DNA from: an uncultured Bacteroides sp.
GTDB taxonomy: Bacteria > Bacteroidota > Bacteroidia > Bacteroidales > Bacteroidaceae
Direction of reading: 5' to 3'
DNA length: 26,540 nucleotides
NCBI RefSeq assembly: GCF_900547205.1
Contig: NZ_URFY01000058.1
Span: 1 to 26,540 of the forward strand
Below, piece by piece: positions 10,001 to 17,654 of this stretch; positions within the stretch are counted from its first letter, which is position 1, and the number at the start of each line of letters is the position of its first letter. The position numbers and the translations under genes were made by a program. Below the pieces are notes generated by a model. It had not been told where the DNA came from, ran no database searches, and saw only the letters and a program-made list of their open reading frames with translations.

Positions 10001-10158
10001 AGACTCCGATATCGGCATTGAGGATGTATGTCAACGGGTTCAACCTGCTCACGTGGGATAAACTGAAAGTCATCGACCCCGAAGCACAACCTGGCAACCG
10101 CGGTAGCTTCTATCCTCAGCAAAGGATCTATAATCTTGGAGTAAACGTCACATTCTAA
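7072..10158 (+). CDS. SusC-like TonB-dependent outer-membrane transporter (full-length form)
   Basis: 1028 residues. Signal peptide to about residue 20 (GAQA); carboxypeptidase-regulatory-like beta-sandwich about 22-98 (VRGIVKDATGEPLIGANV opening); TonB box DEVVVVAYG (103-111); plug about 115-230 with VYGVRGANGVILV; long beta-barrel ending in Phe. This is the canonical SusC/RagA layout. It lies 20 bp after the first SusD gene and 21 bp before the second, so the two pairs form one operon. The two SusC proteins are clearly different in sequence and N-terminal architecture, so this is not a recent duplication; they may take up different parts or sizes of the same substrate. Confidence 0.96.
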   Translation: MKKWYILMLLMSLWFVGAQAQETVRGIVKDATGEPLIGANVVEKGHPSNGTITNIDGQFTLKVTNGKSILSISMIGMKTVEVGVPKDGKPITVKLHDDTQTLDEVVVVAYGQQKKVSVTGSISAVGNRELKQGPTSSVTNSLTGRIPGLVTRQTSGRPGEDAAALYIRGRATVNDASPLIMVDGIERDFSQIDPDEIESISVLKDASATAVYGVRGANGVILVTTKRGNSGKAKVSFSGEFGITQINRTTKMVNSEEYATLMNEGLVNEGQAPKYTEHDMQLYRDQSSPFTHPDNNYVDMFTKLGTQQKYNVNVTGGNERLKYFVSLGYFHQEGAYETDIDKLKKKPDLAKLIAINPELDNMLQQPDYNSAYYYNRFNVRTNLDIQVTKDFTIGVDFSYRTGSKNRPNTEGNADRAFNNMTRTPANAFPLVNANGTFAAVPNLVRANPLHSFLYQGYRKDNDSALEGTVKLNYDLHSITKGLSIGGKFSYNSYIEDNGMGLNVVEPVWKYNENGTYQRLLAKVFPSLINFASGAKKRVYWEAFVNYSRQFAEKHNVSGLVLYNYNSHQSPGDGEYGGLPQIYQGLVARANYDFDGKYLVEINLGYNGSNRFVEGERYALFPSASIGWIVTNESFLKDSKLLPYWKIRASLGQVGNDKFGSNFAYYSEATYAAGSNYNFGESPTAASGGLLEGKVAQIVSWERSTKFNIGMDTRWFDGKLTLNAEFFRENRTNILKTPSRTNIISGVTSFSPQNLMEVKNQGVEVEMGWDHKIRDFGYRIKANIAYNHNEIIEQNEQKRKYPYMNRTGGSIGQQFALIADGFYNTYAEIAAGPTQYGTLQPGDVRFIDVNGDGVINDYDIAPYGFSDVPEITGSFQVGLSYKNFDLNVMFQGATRVTIPLSGEVAWEFFNLGSALADRHLARWTPETQQTATYHRMSNSSGANQNNFKSSSMYLYDASYLRLKNIELSYNFPKKWLTKTPISALRMYVNGFNLLTWDKLKVIDPEAQPGNRGSFYPQQRIYNLGVNVTF

Positions 10159-10179
10159 CCTCTGATAACAATTCGACAT

Positions 10180-11850
10180 ATGAAGAAAAATATTATTATA
10201 ACAGCCTTTTCCCTACTGCTCCTAGGCGGATGTACCGGTGATATGGAACGAATCCAGACAGGAACAAATACGGAAGAATTAATCTATGCAGACGCAGCAA
10301 AGACAAGGCAGATTCTAAATAACCTGTATGCCCGCACGCGTCTGACTCAAGGTAGTTTCTCCAGCTTCTCCGGAGACGGAGTTACTTTCCTCGACTGTGC
10401 CACAGACAATGCATATGCACCTATTGACTATTCATCGGCACACACACACGGTAAATCTACCATGTCTGCCTCCGACATAGCAATGAACGGCGGTCATCCC
10501 TGGACGTTCTACTATAACAATATCCGTAATGCAACCCTATTTATGGAGAAAGTAGACAAGTCGGTGCTGTCCGACGAAGAAAAAGCATCCTCCAAAGTGC
10601 AGGCACGTTTCTTACGGGCGCTGTATTATGCTGAACTATACCGTTGGTATGGCGGAGTGGTGTTGTTGGGAGATGAAATCATCTCTCCCACCGACTTAGA
10701 CCATTCGCGTTCGAGCGCAGATGCCACTGTCGATTACATTGTCTCCGAACTAGCTGCCGTTGCCTCACAACTTCCTTTGGAGTGGGATGCGCCCAATTAC
10801 GGACGTGCCACAAAAGGAGCGGCGCTTGCCTACATAGCCCGCACCAAACTTTACGCTGCCAGCAAACTGAATAATCCGTCAATGGACAGCAAGAAATGGG
10901 AAGAAGCCAGGGCTGCACTGTCGGCAGTGATGGAATTGAACATCTATGACCTATATTATGATGCGCAGAATCCGGAAAAGAGTTATGCCCATTACTTCTG
11001 CGAGCGTAAAACAAAAGAAAACATCTATACGTATCTGCTCGCAATGAATATCACGATGCACAGCAATCTCCCACAAGGAGCGCCATGGAATGAGAAATCT
11101 TATGTAGGATGCACACCTACGCAGAATCTGGTTGATGCTTACGACATGCTAGACGGCACGGAACCAATCACCGGATACGATGTCAACGGCCAGCCCATTA
11201 TCAACAGAAGTTCGGGATATGACGACAAGAATCCATATGAGAATCGCGACCCGCGTCTCAAGATGACCATCTTCTATCACGGCAGTACGTTCGACCTCAA
11301 TGGTGCTCAGCAAGCACTGGACATGACCGATGTGGATGATAAAAGTAAATCATCCGGTTATCTCGTCCTGAAGTATCTCGATGATAGAATCGGGCATAAA
11401 AGTTCGGGGAACTCCAACTATGACTGCAACCCTCAGATGATAAGGTATGCGGAAATATTGCTGGGATATGCGGAGGCGCTTAATGAATTGGGCGATAGCA
11501 AAAATGCGGTTAAAACAGTCAACCTGATACGTCGGCGTGCTGGTGTGGGAGAATTAGATGAGAACAAGAATTGGGGAAAGGATGAACTCAGAGCACGTAT
11601 CTACAAAGAGTATCGCATTGAGTTTGCATTCGAAGACAATCGTTTCTTTGATGCCCGCCGATGGGCGAAAGCGGAAGAATGGTTCTCGAAACCTGTTTAT
11701 AAGGTAGTTGTAATGGGTAGCCTAGAGAATCCTACGTATACCAGAAGTCTGCTGGAAGAGCGCATTTTTCTACCCAAATGCTATCACTTCCCTATTCCTC
11801 AGCAAGAAGTTGACAATAGCCAGAATATAGAGCAAAACACCGGATGGTAA
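10180..11850 (+). CDS. SusD-like surface lipoprotein, partner of the second SusC
   Basis: 556 residues with lipobox LGGC (Cys18). The N-terminal half has the family motif ARFLRALYYAELYRWYGGV; the C-terminal RagB/SusD domain carries the EYRIEFAFEDNRFFDARRW signature and ends in EQNTGW. It is expected to form the lid of the SusC at 7072-10158. It sits 35 bp before the operon's last gene. Confidence 0.95.
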   Translation: MKKNIIITAFSLLLLGGCTGDMERIQTGTNTEELIYADAAKTRQILNNLYARTRLTQGSFSSFSGDGVTFLDCATDNAYAPIDYSSAHTHGKSTMSASDIAMNGGHPWTFYYNNIRNATLFMEKVDKSVLSDEEKASSKVQARFLRALYYAELYRWYGGVVLLGDEIISPTDLDHSRSSADATVDYIVSELAAVASQLPLEWDAPNYGRATKGAALAYIARTKLYAASKLNNPSMDSKKWEEARAALSAVMELNIYDLYYDAQNPEKSYAHYFCERKTKENIYTYLLAMNITMHSNLPQGAPWNEKSYVGCTPTQNLVDAYDMLDGTEPITGYDVNGQPIINRSSGYDDKNPYENRDPRLKMTIFYHGSTFDLNGAQQALDMTDVDDKSKSSGYLVLKYLDDRIGHKSSGNSNYDCNPQMIRYAEILLGYAEALNELGDSKNAVKTVNLIRRRAGVGELDENKNWGKDELRARIYKEYRIEFAFEDNRFFDARRWAKAEEWFSKPVYKVVVMGSLENPTYTRSLLEERIFLPKCYHFPIPQQEVDNSQNIEQNTGW

Positions 11851-11885
11851 TCTATTTTTTTACAAACCAATAATTATATAACAAT

Positions 11886-12752
11886 ATGAAAGCAAAACAT
11901 TTATTTTATACGTTATCTATCTTCCTGTTTTCACTTACATCTTGTGAAAATGAAGCTAATATTGACTATGTACCTACTGTACTATTCAATTTTGAAGGCG
12001 GTGCCAACCTTATTACTACGCCCAAGGGTACAGCAGAATATACAGTAAAAGGAACCATCACTTCCACAACCGGACTCACTTCTTTCTCTATCAGCACGGC
12101 AAATGCAGAAACGGGAGCGGCAATTTCCGTCATCGAAAGTACCCGTCAAACGTTTGACGAACCGAAGAGCAGTTATGAGTTTTCTTATACTATAGAAGAT
12201 TTGTCGGAAAACAAAGCTATCAAAATCAGTGTGACCAATGCTGAAGGCGAAGACTTCCAGAAGAACTTCGTGGTTGAAATCACTCCAGCGGTTATCTTCT
12301 CCGAGCATAGCGACAAGAAGTTGGAATCTGTGGACAAATATTGGGGAGTGTTCTATGCCGAATGGTTGTATGGCCGCATCTATAAGAGTCGCGAAGCTGG
12401 TAAGTATGCTGCCGAAGTGAATATAGGTATGGAAAACAAGAATGGTAAAGCGTTGCTTATCTCTCCAGCTAAGCATAGTCTAACCTTCAGCGGCGCTCGC
12501 GACACTAAATTCGGAGCTACAGACTTGACCGTAGAGCAATTCAACGCTGTCAGCAGAATTGATGATGCTCCTTTGAAAGGCTTGTCGCCAACAGCCGAAA
12601 GTGTTGAAGTAGAGAATGGAAAGGTATATGCTTATCAGACTCAGGACGGACAGAAAGGATTGGTATATATACAAAATCTGACTGGTAATGCAGGAAATGC
12701 GGACGATCCGACAGTTACGGCTACTATTGTGACTAAGCTACAAGCTAAGTAA
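11886..12752 (+). CDS. Surface lipoprotein of the SusCD operon, probable substrate-binding accessory
   Basis: 288 residues with a lipoprotein signal peptide (lipobox LTSC, Cys20), followed by beta-rich sequence. An Ig-like N-terminal part covers about residues 28-130. The C-terminal half has no catalytic motif that I recognise. In SusCD operons the gene after susD often encodes a cell-surface glycan- or ligand-binding lipoprotein (SusE/SusF-like in position, not in sequence); I infer that role from location and architecture only. It is the last gene before a strong terminator. Confidence 0.75.
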   Translation: MKAKHLFYTLSIFLFSLTSCENEANIDYVPTVLFNFEGGANLITTPKGTAEYTVKGTITSTTGLTSFSISTANAETGAAISVIESTRQTFDEPKSSYEFSYTIEDLSENKAIKISVTNAEGEDFQKNFVVEITPAVIFSEHSDKKLESVDKYWGVFYAEWLYGRIYKSREAGKYAAEVNIGMENKNGKALLISPAKHSLTFSGARDTKFGATDLTVEQFNAVSRIDDAPLKGLSPTAESVEVENGKVYAYQTQDGQKGLVYIQNLTGNAGNADDPTVTATIVTKLQAK

Positions 12753-12772
12753 ACGATAATTGGTGTAAGAAT

Positions 12773-12809
12773 AAATAAAGGGCGTGTTTTCCGAACACGC
12801 CCTTTATTT
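12773..12809. terminator. Bidirectional terminator between the SusCD operon and guaA
   Basis: A 16-bp perfect stem (12773-12788 with 12794-12809) has a 5-nt loop; its core is GGGCGTGTT / AACACGCCC, flanked by AAATAAA and TTTATTT arms. The AT tails give a T-rich 3' side on both strands, which suits the two convergent genes on either side. Confidence 0.92.
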
Positions 12810-12850
12810 ATTTCATAATCATATCGATTCTTTACAATCACACAAGCTAT

Positions 12851-14374
12851 TTACTCCCACTCAATCGTAGCAGGCGGCTTAGAACTGATATCATAGGTTA
12901 CACGATTAACGCCTTTCACCTTATTAATAATATCATTGGAAACCTTACCCAAAAACTCGTAAGGCAAATGAGCCCAGTCGGCAGTCATAGCATCGGTTGA
13001 AGTCACGGCACGAAGGGCAACAGCGCTCTCGTAAGTACGTTCATCTCCCATCACACCTACAGACTGCACCGGAAGCAAGATTACACCTGCCTGCCACACC
13101 TTGTCGTACAATCCCCAGTCGCGCAATCCTTGAATGTAGATGTCATCGGCATCTTGCAAGATACGTACTTTCTCCGGAGTGATATCTCCCAAAATACGTA
13201 CTGCCAGCCCCGGACCCGGGAACGGATGGCGGGTAATGAGATGTTCGGGCATACCCAACTCACGACCGACACGGCGAACTTCATCCTTAAACAACAGGCG
13301 AAGCGGTTCGCACAATTTCAGGTTCATCTTCTCGGGCAGACCACCCACGTTGTGGTGGCTCTTAATCACCGTACCCGTGATAGACAGCGACTCGATGCAA
13401 TCGGGATAGATAGTACCCTGAGCCAGCCATTTCACATCCTGTATCTTGTGAGCTTCCACATCGAACACGTCGATAAAGCCTTTACCTATAATCTTACGTT
13501 TACGTTCCGGTTCCGTCACGCCAGCCAGTTCAGAAAAGAACTTTTCGCTGGCATCCACGCCAATCACGTTCAAACCCAGACATTCGTAATCGTTCATCAC
13601 ATTCTTGAACTCATTCTTGCGCAGCATACCATGATCTACGAAGATACAAGTCAAGTTCTTGCCGATAGCTCTGTTCAGCAATACGGCAGCAACCGACGAA
13701 TCGACACCGCCACTCAATCCGAGCACAACCTTGTCGTCGCCCAACTGAGCTTTCAACTCCGCCACCGTGCTTTCGATGAAAGATGCCGGCGACCAGTCTT
13801 GCTTGCAACCGCAAACGTCTACCACGAAGTTCTTCAACATCTGCGTTCCGTCTTCGCTATGGAACACTTCGGGATGGAACTGCACGCCCCATACCTTTTC
13901 ATCTTCAATCTGATAAGCAGCAATTTCTACCTTATCGGTCGAAGCTATTTTCTTGAAGTTATCCGGGATAGCAGTAATCGTATCTCCATGACTCATCCAC
14001 ACCTGCGTATTCTCACGTACTCCTTTGAAGAGCACATTGTCCTTGCAGAAAGAAGCGAGATGTGCACGGCCATATTCGCGTGTACCCGCCGGTTCTACTT
14101 TTCCACCGTTATTATAAGCCATAAACTGTGCACCATAGCAGATGCCCAAGATGGGATATTTGCCGCGTATCTCAGTCAAATCTACTTTGAAAGCATCTTT
14201 GTCGTAAACCGAAAACGGGCTTCCCGACAGAATGACACCTTTAATTGTTGCATCTTCTTTAGGAAATTTGTTGTACGGAACAATCTCACAATACGTGTCC
14301 AATTCACGGACACGGCGACCAATAAGCTGCGTTGTCTGCGAACCGAAATCAAGAATTATTATTTTCTCCTGCAT
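12851..14374 (-). CDS. guaA: GMP synthase (glutamine-hydrolysing)
   Basis: 507 residues. It converts XMP to GMP using ATP and glutamine, the last step of guanine nucleotide synthesis, in the cytoplasm. A class I glutamine amidotransferase domain comes first (catalytic Cys79 in GICYG, His167 and Glu169 in QFHPE). An ATP-pyrophosphatase domain follows, with P-loop SGGVDS (221-226), and the C-terminal dimerisation domain ends in PPATIEWE. Length and motifs are normal for bacterial GuaA. It is a single-gene unit convergent with the SusCD operon. Confidence 0.98.
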   Translation of the reverse strand: MQEKIIILDFGSQTTQLIGRRVRELDTYCEIVPYNKFPKEDATIKGVILSGSPFSVYDKDAFKVDLTEIRGKYPILGICYGAQFMAYNNGGKVEPAGTREYGRAHLASFCKDNVLFKGVRENTQVWMSHGDTITAIPDNFKKIASTDKVEIAAYQIEDEKVWGVQFHPEVFHSEDGTQMLKNFVVDVCGCKQDWSPASFIESTVAELKAQLGDDKVVLGLSGGVDSSVAAVLLNRAIGKNLTCIFVDHGMLRKNEFKNVMNDYECLGLNVIGVDASEKFFSELAGVTEPERKRKIIGKGFIDVFDVEAHKIQDVKWLAQGTIYPDCIESLSITGTVIKSHHNVGGLPEKMNLKLCEPLRLLFKDEVRRVGRELGMPEHLITRHPFPGPGLAVRILGDITPEKVRILQDADDIYIQGLRDWGLYDKVWQAGVILLPVQSVGVMGDERTYESAVALRAVTSTDAMTADWAHLPYEFLGKVSNDIINKVKGVNRVTYDISSKPPATIEWE

Positions 14375-14405
14375 ATAAATGGTTGGATTTTAGATAAATG
14401 TTTTG

Positions 14406-14413
14406 CAAAAGTA
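14406..14413 (-). promoter_or_regulatory. Probable -7 box of the guaA promoter
   Basis: On the minus strand 14413-14406 reads TACTTTTG, a full match to TAnnTTTG, about 32 nt before the guaA start codon. The -33 element at the expected 19-21 nt spacing is not clear (a T-rich TTTTTG is nearer, at a 12-nt spacing). The short leader leaves no room for a riboswitch. Confidence 0.45.
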
Positions 14414-14493
14414 GGAAAAAGTAGGCAAAAAGATAGAAAAATACGCAGAAAATTGTAGAAACATCACTTCTTTTAATTCTAACCATTAGCGCA

Positions 14494-14553
14494 TTCACCG
14501 GTTTCACTTTATTGCTGAAACACCGATGAATAAGGGATTAGCGGGTGAAGGCA
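14494..14553 (+). repeat. Left 60-bp imperfect inverted repeat of the intergenic repeat island
   Basis: About 83 percent of its 60 positions match the reverse complement of 14829-14888. The best block (around 14520-14553) covers GATGAATAA and GCGGGTGAAGGCA. The pair encloses about 275 bp with no ORF. The gene-free stretch 14375-15240 consists of these inverted repeats, two 22-bp-period arrays and a stem-loop, listed separately; I see no gene in it. Confidence 0.8.
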
Positions 14554-14612
14554 TAACGTAAAACAGGGTGAAACCGACCGTTGCAGATTTCACCCCTCAG
14601 ATTCAAGTTAGA

Positions 14613-14722
14613 TTGTTAATATATCTAACAATATTAACAATACTTGTTATGACTGATAACAAGCATTGTTACGACCAATAACAATGCTTGTTAGCTCGGC
14701 TAACAAAGCTAGTAATATTTAG
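14613..14722. repeat. 22-bp tandem array of TAACAA-N3-TTGTTA palindromes
   Basis: TAACAA begins at 14635, 14657, 14679 and 14701, exactly 22 bp apart; TTGTTA begins at 14644, 14666 and 14688. Each unit is a 15-bp palindrome (TAACAAnnnTTGTTA) plus a 7-bp spacer; the fourth unit is degenerate. One additional TTGTTA...TAACAA pair lies at 14613-14631. Neighbouring units can also pair: TAACAAGCATTGTTA (14657-14671) is a perfect reverse complement of 14679-14693. The two-helical-turn period suggests arrayed protein sites or a foldable RNA; the function is unknown. Confidence 0.82.
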
Positions 14723-14828
14723 CTATTGCAGCATCCGGCATTACCATCATGTATTCACAATTTACTAAAACAATTAGAAAAAAGCTGGTGAAAGCGTTGA
14801 AGGCTAATTTTCAGTTATTTCTTCTCTT

Positions 14829-14888
14829 TGCCTTCACCCGCTATCCCTTTATTCATCAGTGTTTCAACGATTAGGTGAAATTGGTGAA
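14829..14888 (-). repeat. Right 60-bp imperfect inverted repeat of the intergenic repeat island
   Basis: Partner of 14494-14553 (about 50 of 60 positions match, with a compensating one-base slip near the GGGAT block). Together they bound a 395-bp unit. There is no transposase, no obvious target-site duplication, and the arms are too diverged for a recent recombination event. Confidence 0.8.
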
Positions 14889-14901
14889 CCCTACTATAAT
14901 A

Positions 14902-15011
14902 CCTATGATAGTGGAGATAAAGATTCACCATAGTGGACATATAGATTCACCGAGCTGAATATATATGTCCACCAGGCTAGGCATATATATCCACCAAGTT
15001 GGGATTAACAG
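14902..15011 (+). repeat. 22-bp tandem array of TYCACC units
   Basis: TTCACC at 14924 and 14946 and TCCACC at 14968 and 14990 are spaced exactly 22 bp apart. Each is followed by a variable GC-richer patch and then by ATATA-like sequence in the first three units. A weaker unit precedes them at 14902. A related 18-nt piece (two mismatches) occurs at 17742-17759. It shares its period, but not its sequence, with the palindrome array at 14613-14722. Confidence 0.75.
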
Positions 15012-15038
15012 GATTGTCATAGCCTGTCATATCCCAAC
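14998..15038. other. Stem-loop at the right edge of the repeat island
   Basis: GTTGGGAT (14998-15005) pairs with ATCCCAAC (15031-15038), and inside it ACAGG (15008-15012) pairs with CCTGT (15023-15027). It has no T-run on either side, so it is not a standard terminator. Confidence 0.6.
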
Positions 15039-15190
15039 ATAAAGGCACAACGGGTTAAAGTGAGTTAAACTTTGTCCCCAAAATAGCATTTTAGCCGATA
15101 TAAACATCTCACACAAAGCTTTCAAACGAATATTTTCCTGTCCCCTAAGGCTTACTCTACCATTTGGTATTTCAAAATAAAAGAGACTAC

Positions 15191-15224
15191 TTTGCAACAA
15201 CATTTTTAGTCTTTTACTTATTTG
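15191..15224 (+). promoter_or_regulatory. Weak promoter candidate before the CPBP operon
   Basis: TTTG at 15191-15194, a 20-nt gap, then TA...TTTG (15215-15224) with four bases rather than two between TA and TTTG. It is the best candidate in the 200 bp upstream of the gene, but the -7 box is off consensus. Confidence 0.28.
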
Positions 15225-15240
15225 CATTCAATTAAAAACT

Positions 15241-16032
15241 ATGGAAATACTCACTTTTCCCAATTGCCGTCAATCAATTTGGCTAGCTGTCCTTTTTATC
15301 TTGTGGACGGTAATCGTTCAAATTATCTGCGTTATTGCAGGAGTACCTTTACATTTATGTGCTATATTTCTATATGTTAGCACAATAGCAGGTCTAGCTA
15401 TTGCCTTCCTAACAAAAGCAATGGACCGTTCCATACTCAACACCAACAAATTGAATATAAAATCACTATTACTTGCGGCGGGAGGAACTCTCTGTCTGCC
15501 GTGGGTACATGCCCTGATTTATTCTATAATACCATTCCCTGAGTTTCTCACAAAGATATTTACTGAAATTGGTTCAAAAGACTCAAACGAGTCTTATATT
15601 TATTCTTTTATCTGTGCAATACTTCTACCTTTTATAATTGAGGTCATATTTAGAGGAATCATTCTAAGAGGGCTATTGACGGAATATGGCATCCGGAAAT
15701 CAATCATAATAGCAGCAATCATCTATTCTGTAGTGTGGGGATGCATGACATTATTACCTATCTTAGGATTAATTTATGGACTATGGTTCGGCTGGCTATA
15801 TGTATATAGCCGTAGTCTATGGACTTGCCTACTAACCCATATTCTTTTGCAATTCACAAGCGTAGCATATCTCATGGCTGACTCTTATTTAAACTTCCCT
15901 CCATTGGTAAATTCGGCAATGAAAGGAGATTTATGGACAGTCAATCTGGCATTAACCATCCTATTTATTCTTTTTACGTATTTATTACACCAAACTTTTA
16001 GACGCCATGATAGTCAAGCTTGCACAATCTAA
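15241..16032 (+). CDS. CPBP-family (CAAX protease/bacteriocin-processing) membrane protein, catalytic residues altered
   Basis: 263 residues with about seven to eight hydrophobic segments. The region around 131-204 matches the CPBP/Rce1 (Abi) family: FIIEVIFRGIILRGLL resembles the EExxxR motif, and THILLQF the last HxxxN motif. The first catalytic Glu is Ile133 (Glu134 and Arg138 remain), the FxxxH motif has no His (WGCMT at 166-170), and the final Asn is Gln204 after His200. Loss of the first Glu and one His argues against normal protease activity; it may be a non-catalytic member. CPBP proteins are often tied to peptide bacteriocin processing or immunity. The convergent RiPP-like locus makes that link attractive but unproven. 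It is the first gene of a three-gene operon. Confidence 0.75.
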   Translation: MEILTFPNCRQSIWLAVLFILWTVIVQIICVIAGVPLHLCAIFLYVSTIAGLAIAFLTKAMDRSILNTNKLNIKSLLLAAGGTLCLPWVHALIYSIIPFPEFLTKIFTEIGSKDSNESYIYSFICAILLPFIIEVIFRGIILRGLLTEYGIRKSIIIAAIIYSVVWGCMTLLPILGLIYGLWFGWLYVYSRSLWTCLLTHILLQFTSVAYLMADSYLNFPPLVNSAMKGDLWTVNLALTILFILFTYLLHQTFRRHDSQACTI

Positions 16033-16621
16033 TCCTTCTCAATCATTAATTGAACACGACGTCTTGTTGCAGCAACTACAACTGCAACAACTCATTATTC
16101 TGGGATTGGTATTATTGGTTATACTCTTAATTCCGGTGGCTGTTATTATGTTCAAGAGACAAAAACAAGCAAGTACGCACTGGAAATCTCTTTTTCAAGA
16201 AATAGAACAAACCAATCAAGATGTCACATTCCGCAACGAAGCACAGAAAGCCATAATAGTTTCCTTGCACGAACGGATAAACGCATTGGAAAGTCAAAAG
16301 CCCGTTGAACCCTCATACGAGGAATACACAGAAATATTAGGATTTTATCGAAAAATAAATTTACCTATGATAAACTTCTTGGAAACAATGCAACTTTCAT
16401 CCTACGAAATGTTTATCTGTATTCTACTTTTCGAAAAAGTGTCTTTAAAAGACATAGCCAATTTGCTGGATAAAAAATATGATACTATCAAGAAACGCAA
16501 ACAACGCATTCAGAATAAAATAAGAATGAGCGGTAAGTGCCAAAATACAGAGCAATGCATAAACTGCCCGTTACGGGACATCACACAAATTTGTCCACCT
16601 AAGGATACAAATATTTATTAA
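16007..16621 (+). CDS. Membrane-anchored helix-turn-helix regulator
   Basis: 204 residues. A single membrane helix (about 28-49), a polar, probably coiled-coil stretch (about 55-100), then a LuxR/sigma-type HTH (about 134-173; LKDIANLLDKKYDTIKKRKQRIQNKI). The tail has a CxxxxxxCxxC cluster (KCQNTEQCINCPL, about 176-188) that could bind metal. Such membrane-tethered HTH proteins occur in Bacteroidota. The start overlaps the CPBP gene by 26 bp, pointing to translational coupling. It may sense envelope state and regulate this operon or its neighbours; that is inference. Confidence 0.7.
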   Translation: MIVKLAQSNPSQSLIEHDVLLQQLQLQQLIILGLVLLVILLIPVAVIMFKRQKQASTHWKSLFQEIEQTNQDVTFRNEAQKAIIVSLHERINALESQKPVEPSYEEYTEILGFYRKINLPMINFLETMQLSSYEMFICILLFEKVSLKDIANLLDKKYDTIKKRKQRIQNKIRMSGKCQNTEQCINCPLRDITQICPPKDTNIY

Positions 16622-16638
16622 TTTAATAAACATACAAT

Positions 16639-17622
16639 ATGAAAATCAAACTATTAGTTCTATCAGTTCTATCATTCCTAACTATAGCTATAGTCATTTC
16701 CACCTCTTGTGTTGCGCAGCAACAAACGGAAGGCGGTTGGCTGTGGAAAATCTCAGGCAATGGAATGTCTCAACCTTCATATTTATTCGGTACATATCAT
16801 GGTACATTTGATATCTTGTATGGGTATGTCGATAGTATTCCCGGATTCCGGGAGGCCTTTAACAATTGTAGCCAATATGCCGGAGAATCTGCTATACCGG
16901 ATGATATGAAATCATTTTTCTCCGAATTAGATATAAAAATGCCAAGAGATACTACCTATGCCGACTTATTAAACAAGGAAGAATATCATTTTCTGGACTC
17001 CATAGTGCTGGAGTATTTTAAAGCTCCTTTAAGCAATATGTTTCTTAAGCCAAGCTATTTGGGCATATTTTTAGGTAAAATAAATGAAAGGGAAGAACTC
17101 AAGAAAGCTGGATATTCAGAAGTTTGGATTGATAGTATTACGTCACAAGTCATGGACTTCGTTTTAGAAAAAAAAGCGAAAGAAAAAGGGTACACTCGCA
17201 CTGGGTTAGAGACTATCGCCGAACAAATGGATAGACTGATACCCTTCGGTAATGATCTAAAAAAACAAGCGGCCGAATTGATAAATATGTTGCGAGAAGA
17301 TGATGATTACGCTCAATTGGAGTCACTGAGCAAAAACTTACCAGAAGTATATCGTTCACAAAGTATAAGATGTTTGATAGATTTTGAAGAAAAAATGGAT
17401 TCATTATATCAAAGTTCCACTAAATTGAATGAAGTGGGGGAATATCAACGAACTATTTTATCGAAACGCAGGAATCTATGCTGGATGACTAGAATACCGA
17501 AATTAATAAAAGAAAAACCCACGTTTATAGCTGTCGGTGTCCGCCATCTTCCTGGAAAATTCGGATTAATTTCTCTTTTACGAGAAAAGGGGTATAAAGT
17601 TGAAGCAATAAGTCAGCAATAA
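16639..17622 (+). CDS. TraB/GumN (Tiki-superfamily) lipoprotein
   Basis: 327 residues with a lipoprotein signal peptide (lipobox STSC, Cys24). The mature protein opens with the family pattern WLWKISGNGMSQPSYLFGTYHG, and near the end carries GVRHLPG. The two GxxH motifs (His54 and His303) are the hallmark of the TraB/PrgY/GumN-Tiki group, a putative metal-dependent hydrolase fold. In enterococci TraB/PrgY reduces self-response to peptide pheromone, so a role against a secreted peptide is imaginable here. The gene follows the HTH gene by 17 bp and ends the operon, facing the RiPP-like locus tail to tail. Confidence 0.85.
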   Translation: MKIKLLVLSVLSFLTIAIVISTSCVAQQQTEGGWLWKISGNGMSQPSYLFGTYHGTFDILYGYVDSIPGFREAFNNCSQYAGESAIPDDMKSFFSELDIKMPRDTTYADLLNKEEYHFLDSIVLEYFKAPLSNMFLKPSYLGIFLGKINEREELKKAGYSEVWIDSITSQVMDFVLEKKAKEKGYTRTGLETIAEQMDRLIPFGNDLKKQAAELINMLREDDDYAQLESLSKNLPEVYRSQSIRCLIDFEEKMDSLYQSSTKLNEVGEYQRTILSKRRNLCWMTRIPKLIKEKPTFIAVGVRHLPGKFGLISLLREKGYKVEAISQQ

Positions 17623-17654
17623 ATCTTCCAAGGTAATTATACTACATATTCTAC

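Noticed and set aside
12997..13409. Short plus-strand frames within guaA
   Set aside because: Antisense shadows without motifs.
13130..14458. 442-residue open frame on the plus strand opposite guaA
   Set aside because: It is the antisense shadow of a clearly real guaA; its sequence has no recognisable domain and its length simply follows from the codon use of guaA.
14494..14888. Second invertible switch bounded by the 60-bp repeats
   Set aside because: The arms are only about 83 percent identical, no TAnnTTTG promoter lies between them, and they show no 5+7+5 crossover dyad like that at 2156/2430.
14613..15011. CRISPR array
   Set aside because: Units are contiguous with a 22-bp period and no unique spacers of 30 bp or so between constant repeats; no cas genes nearby.
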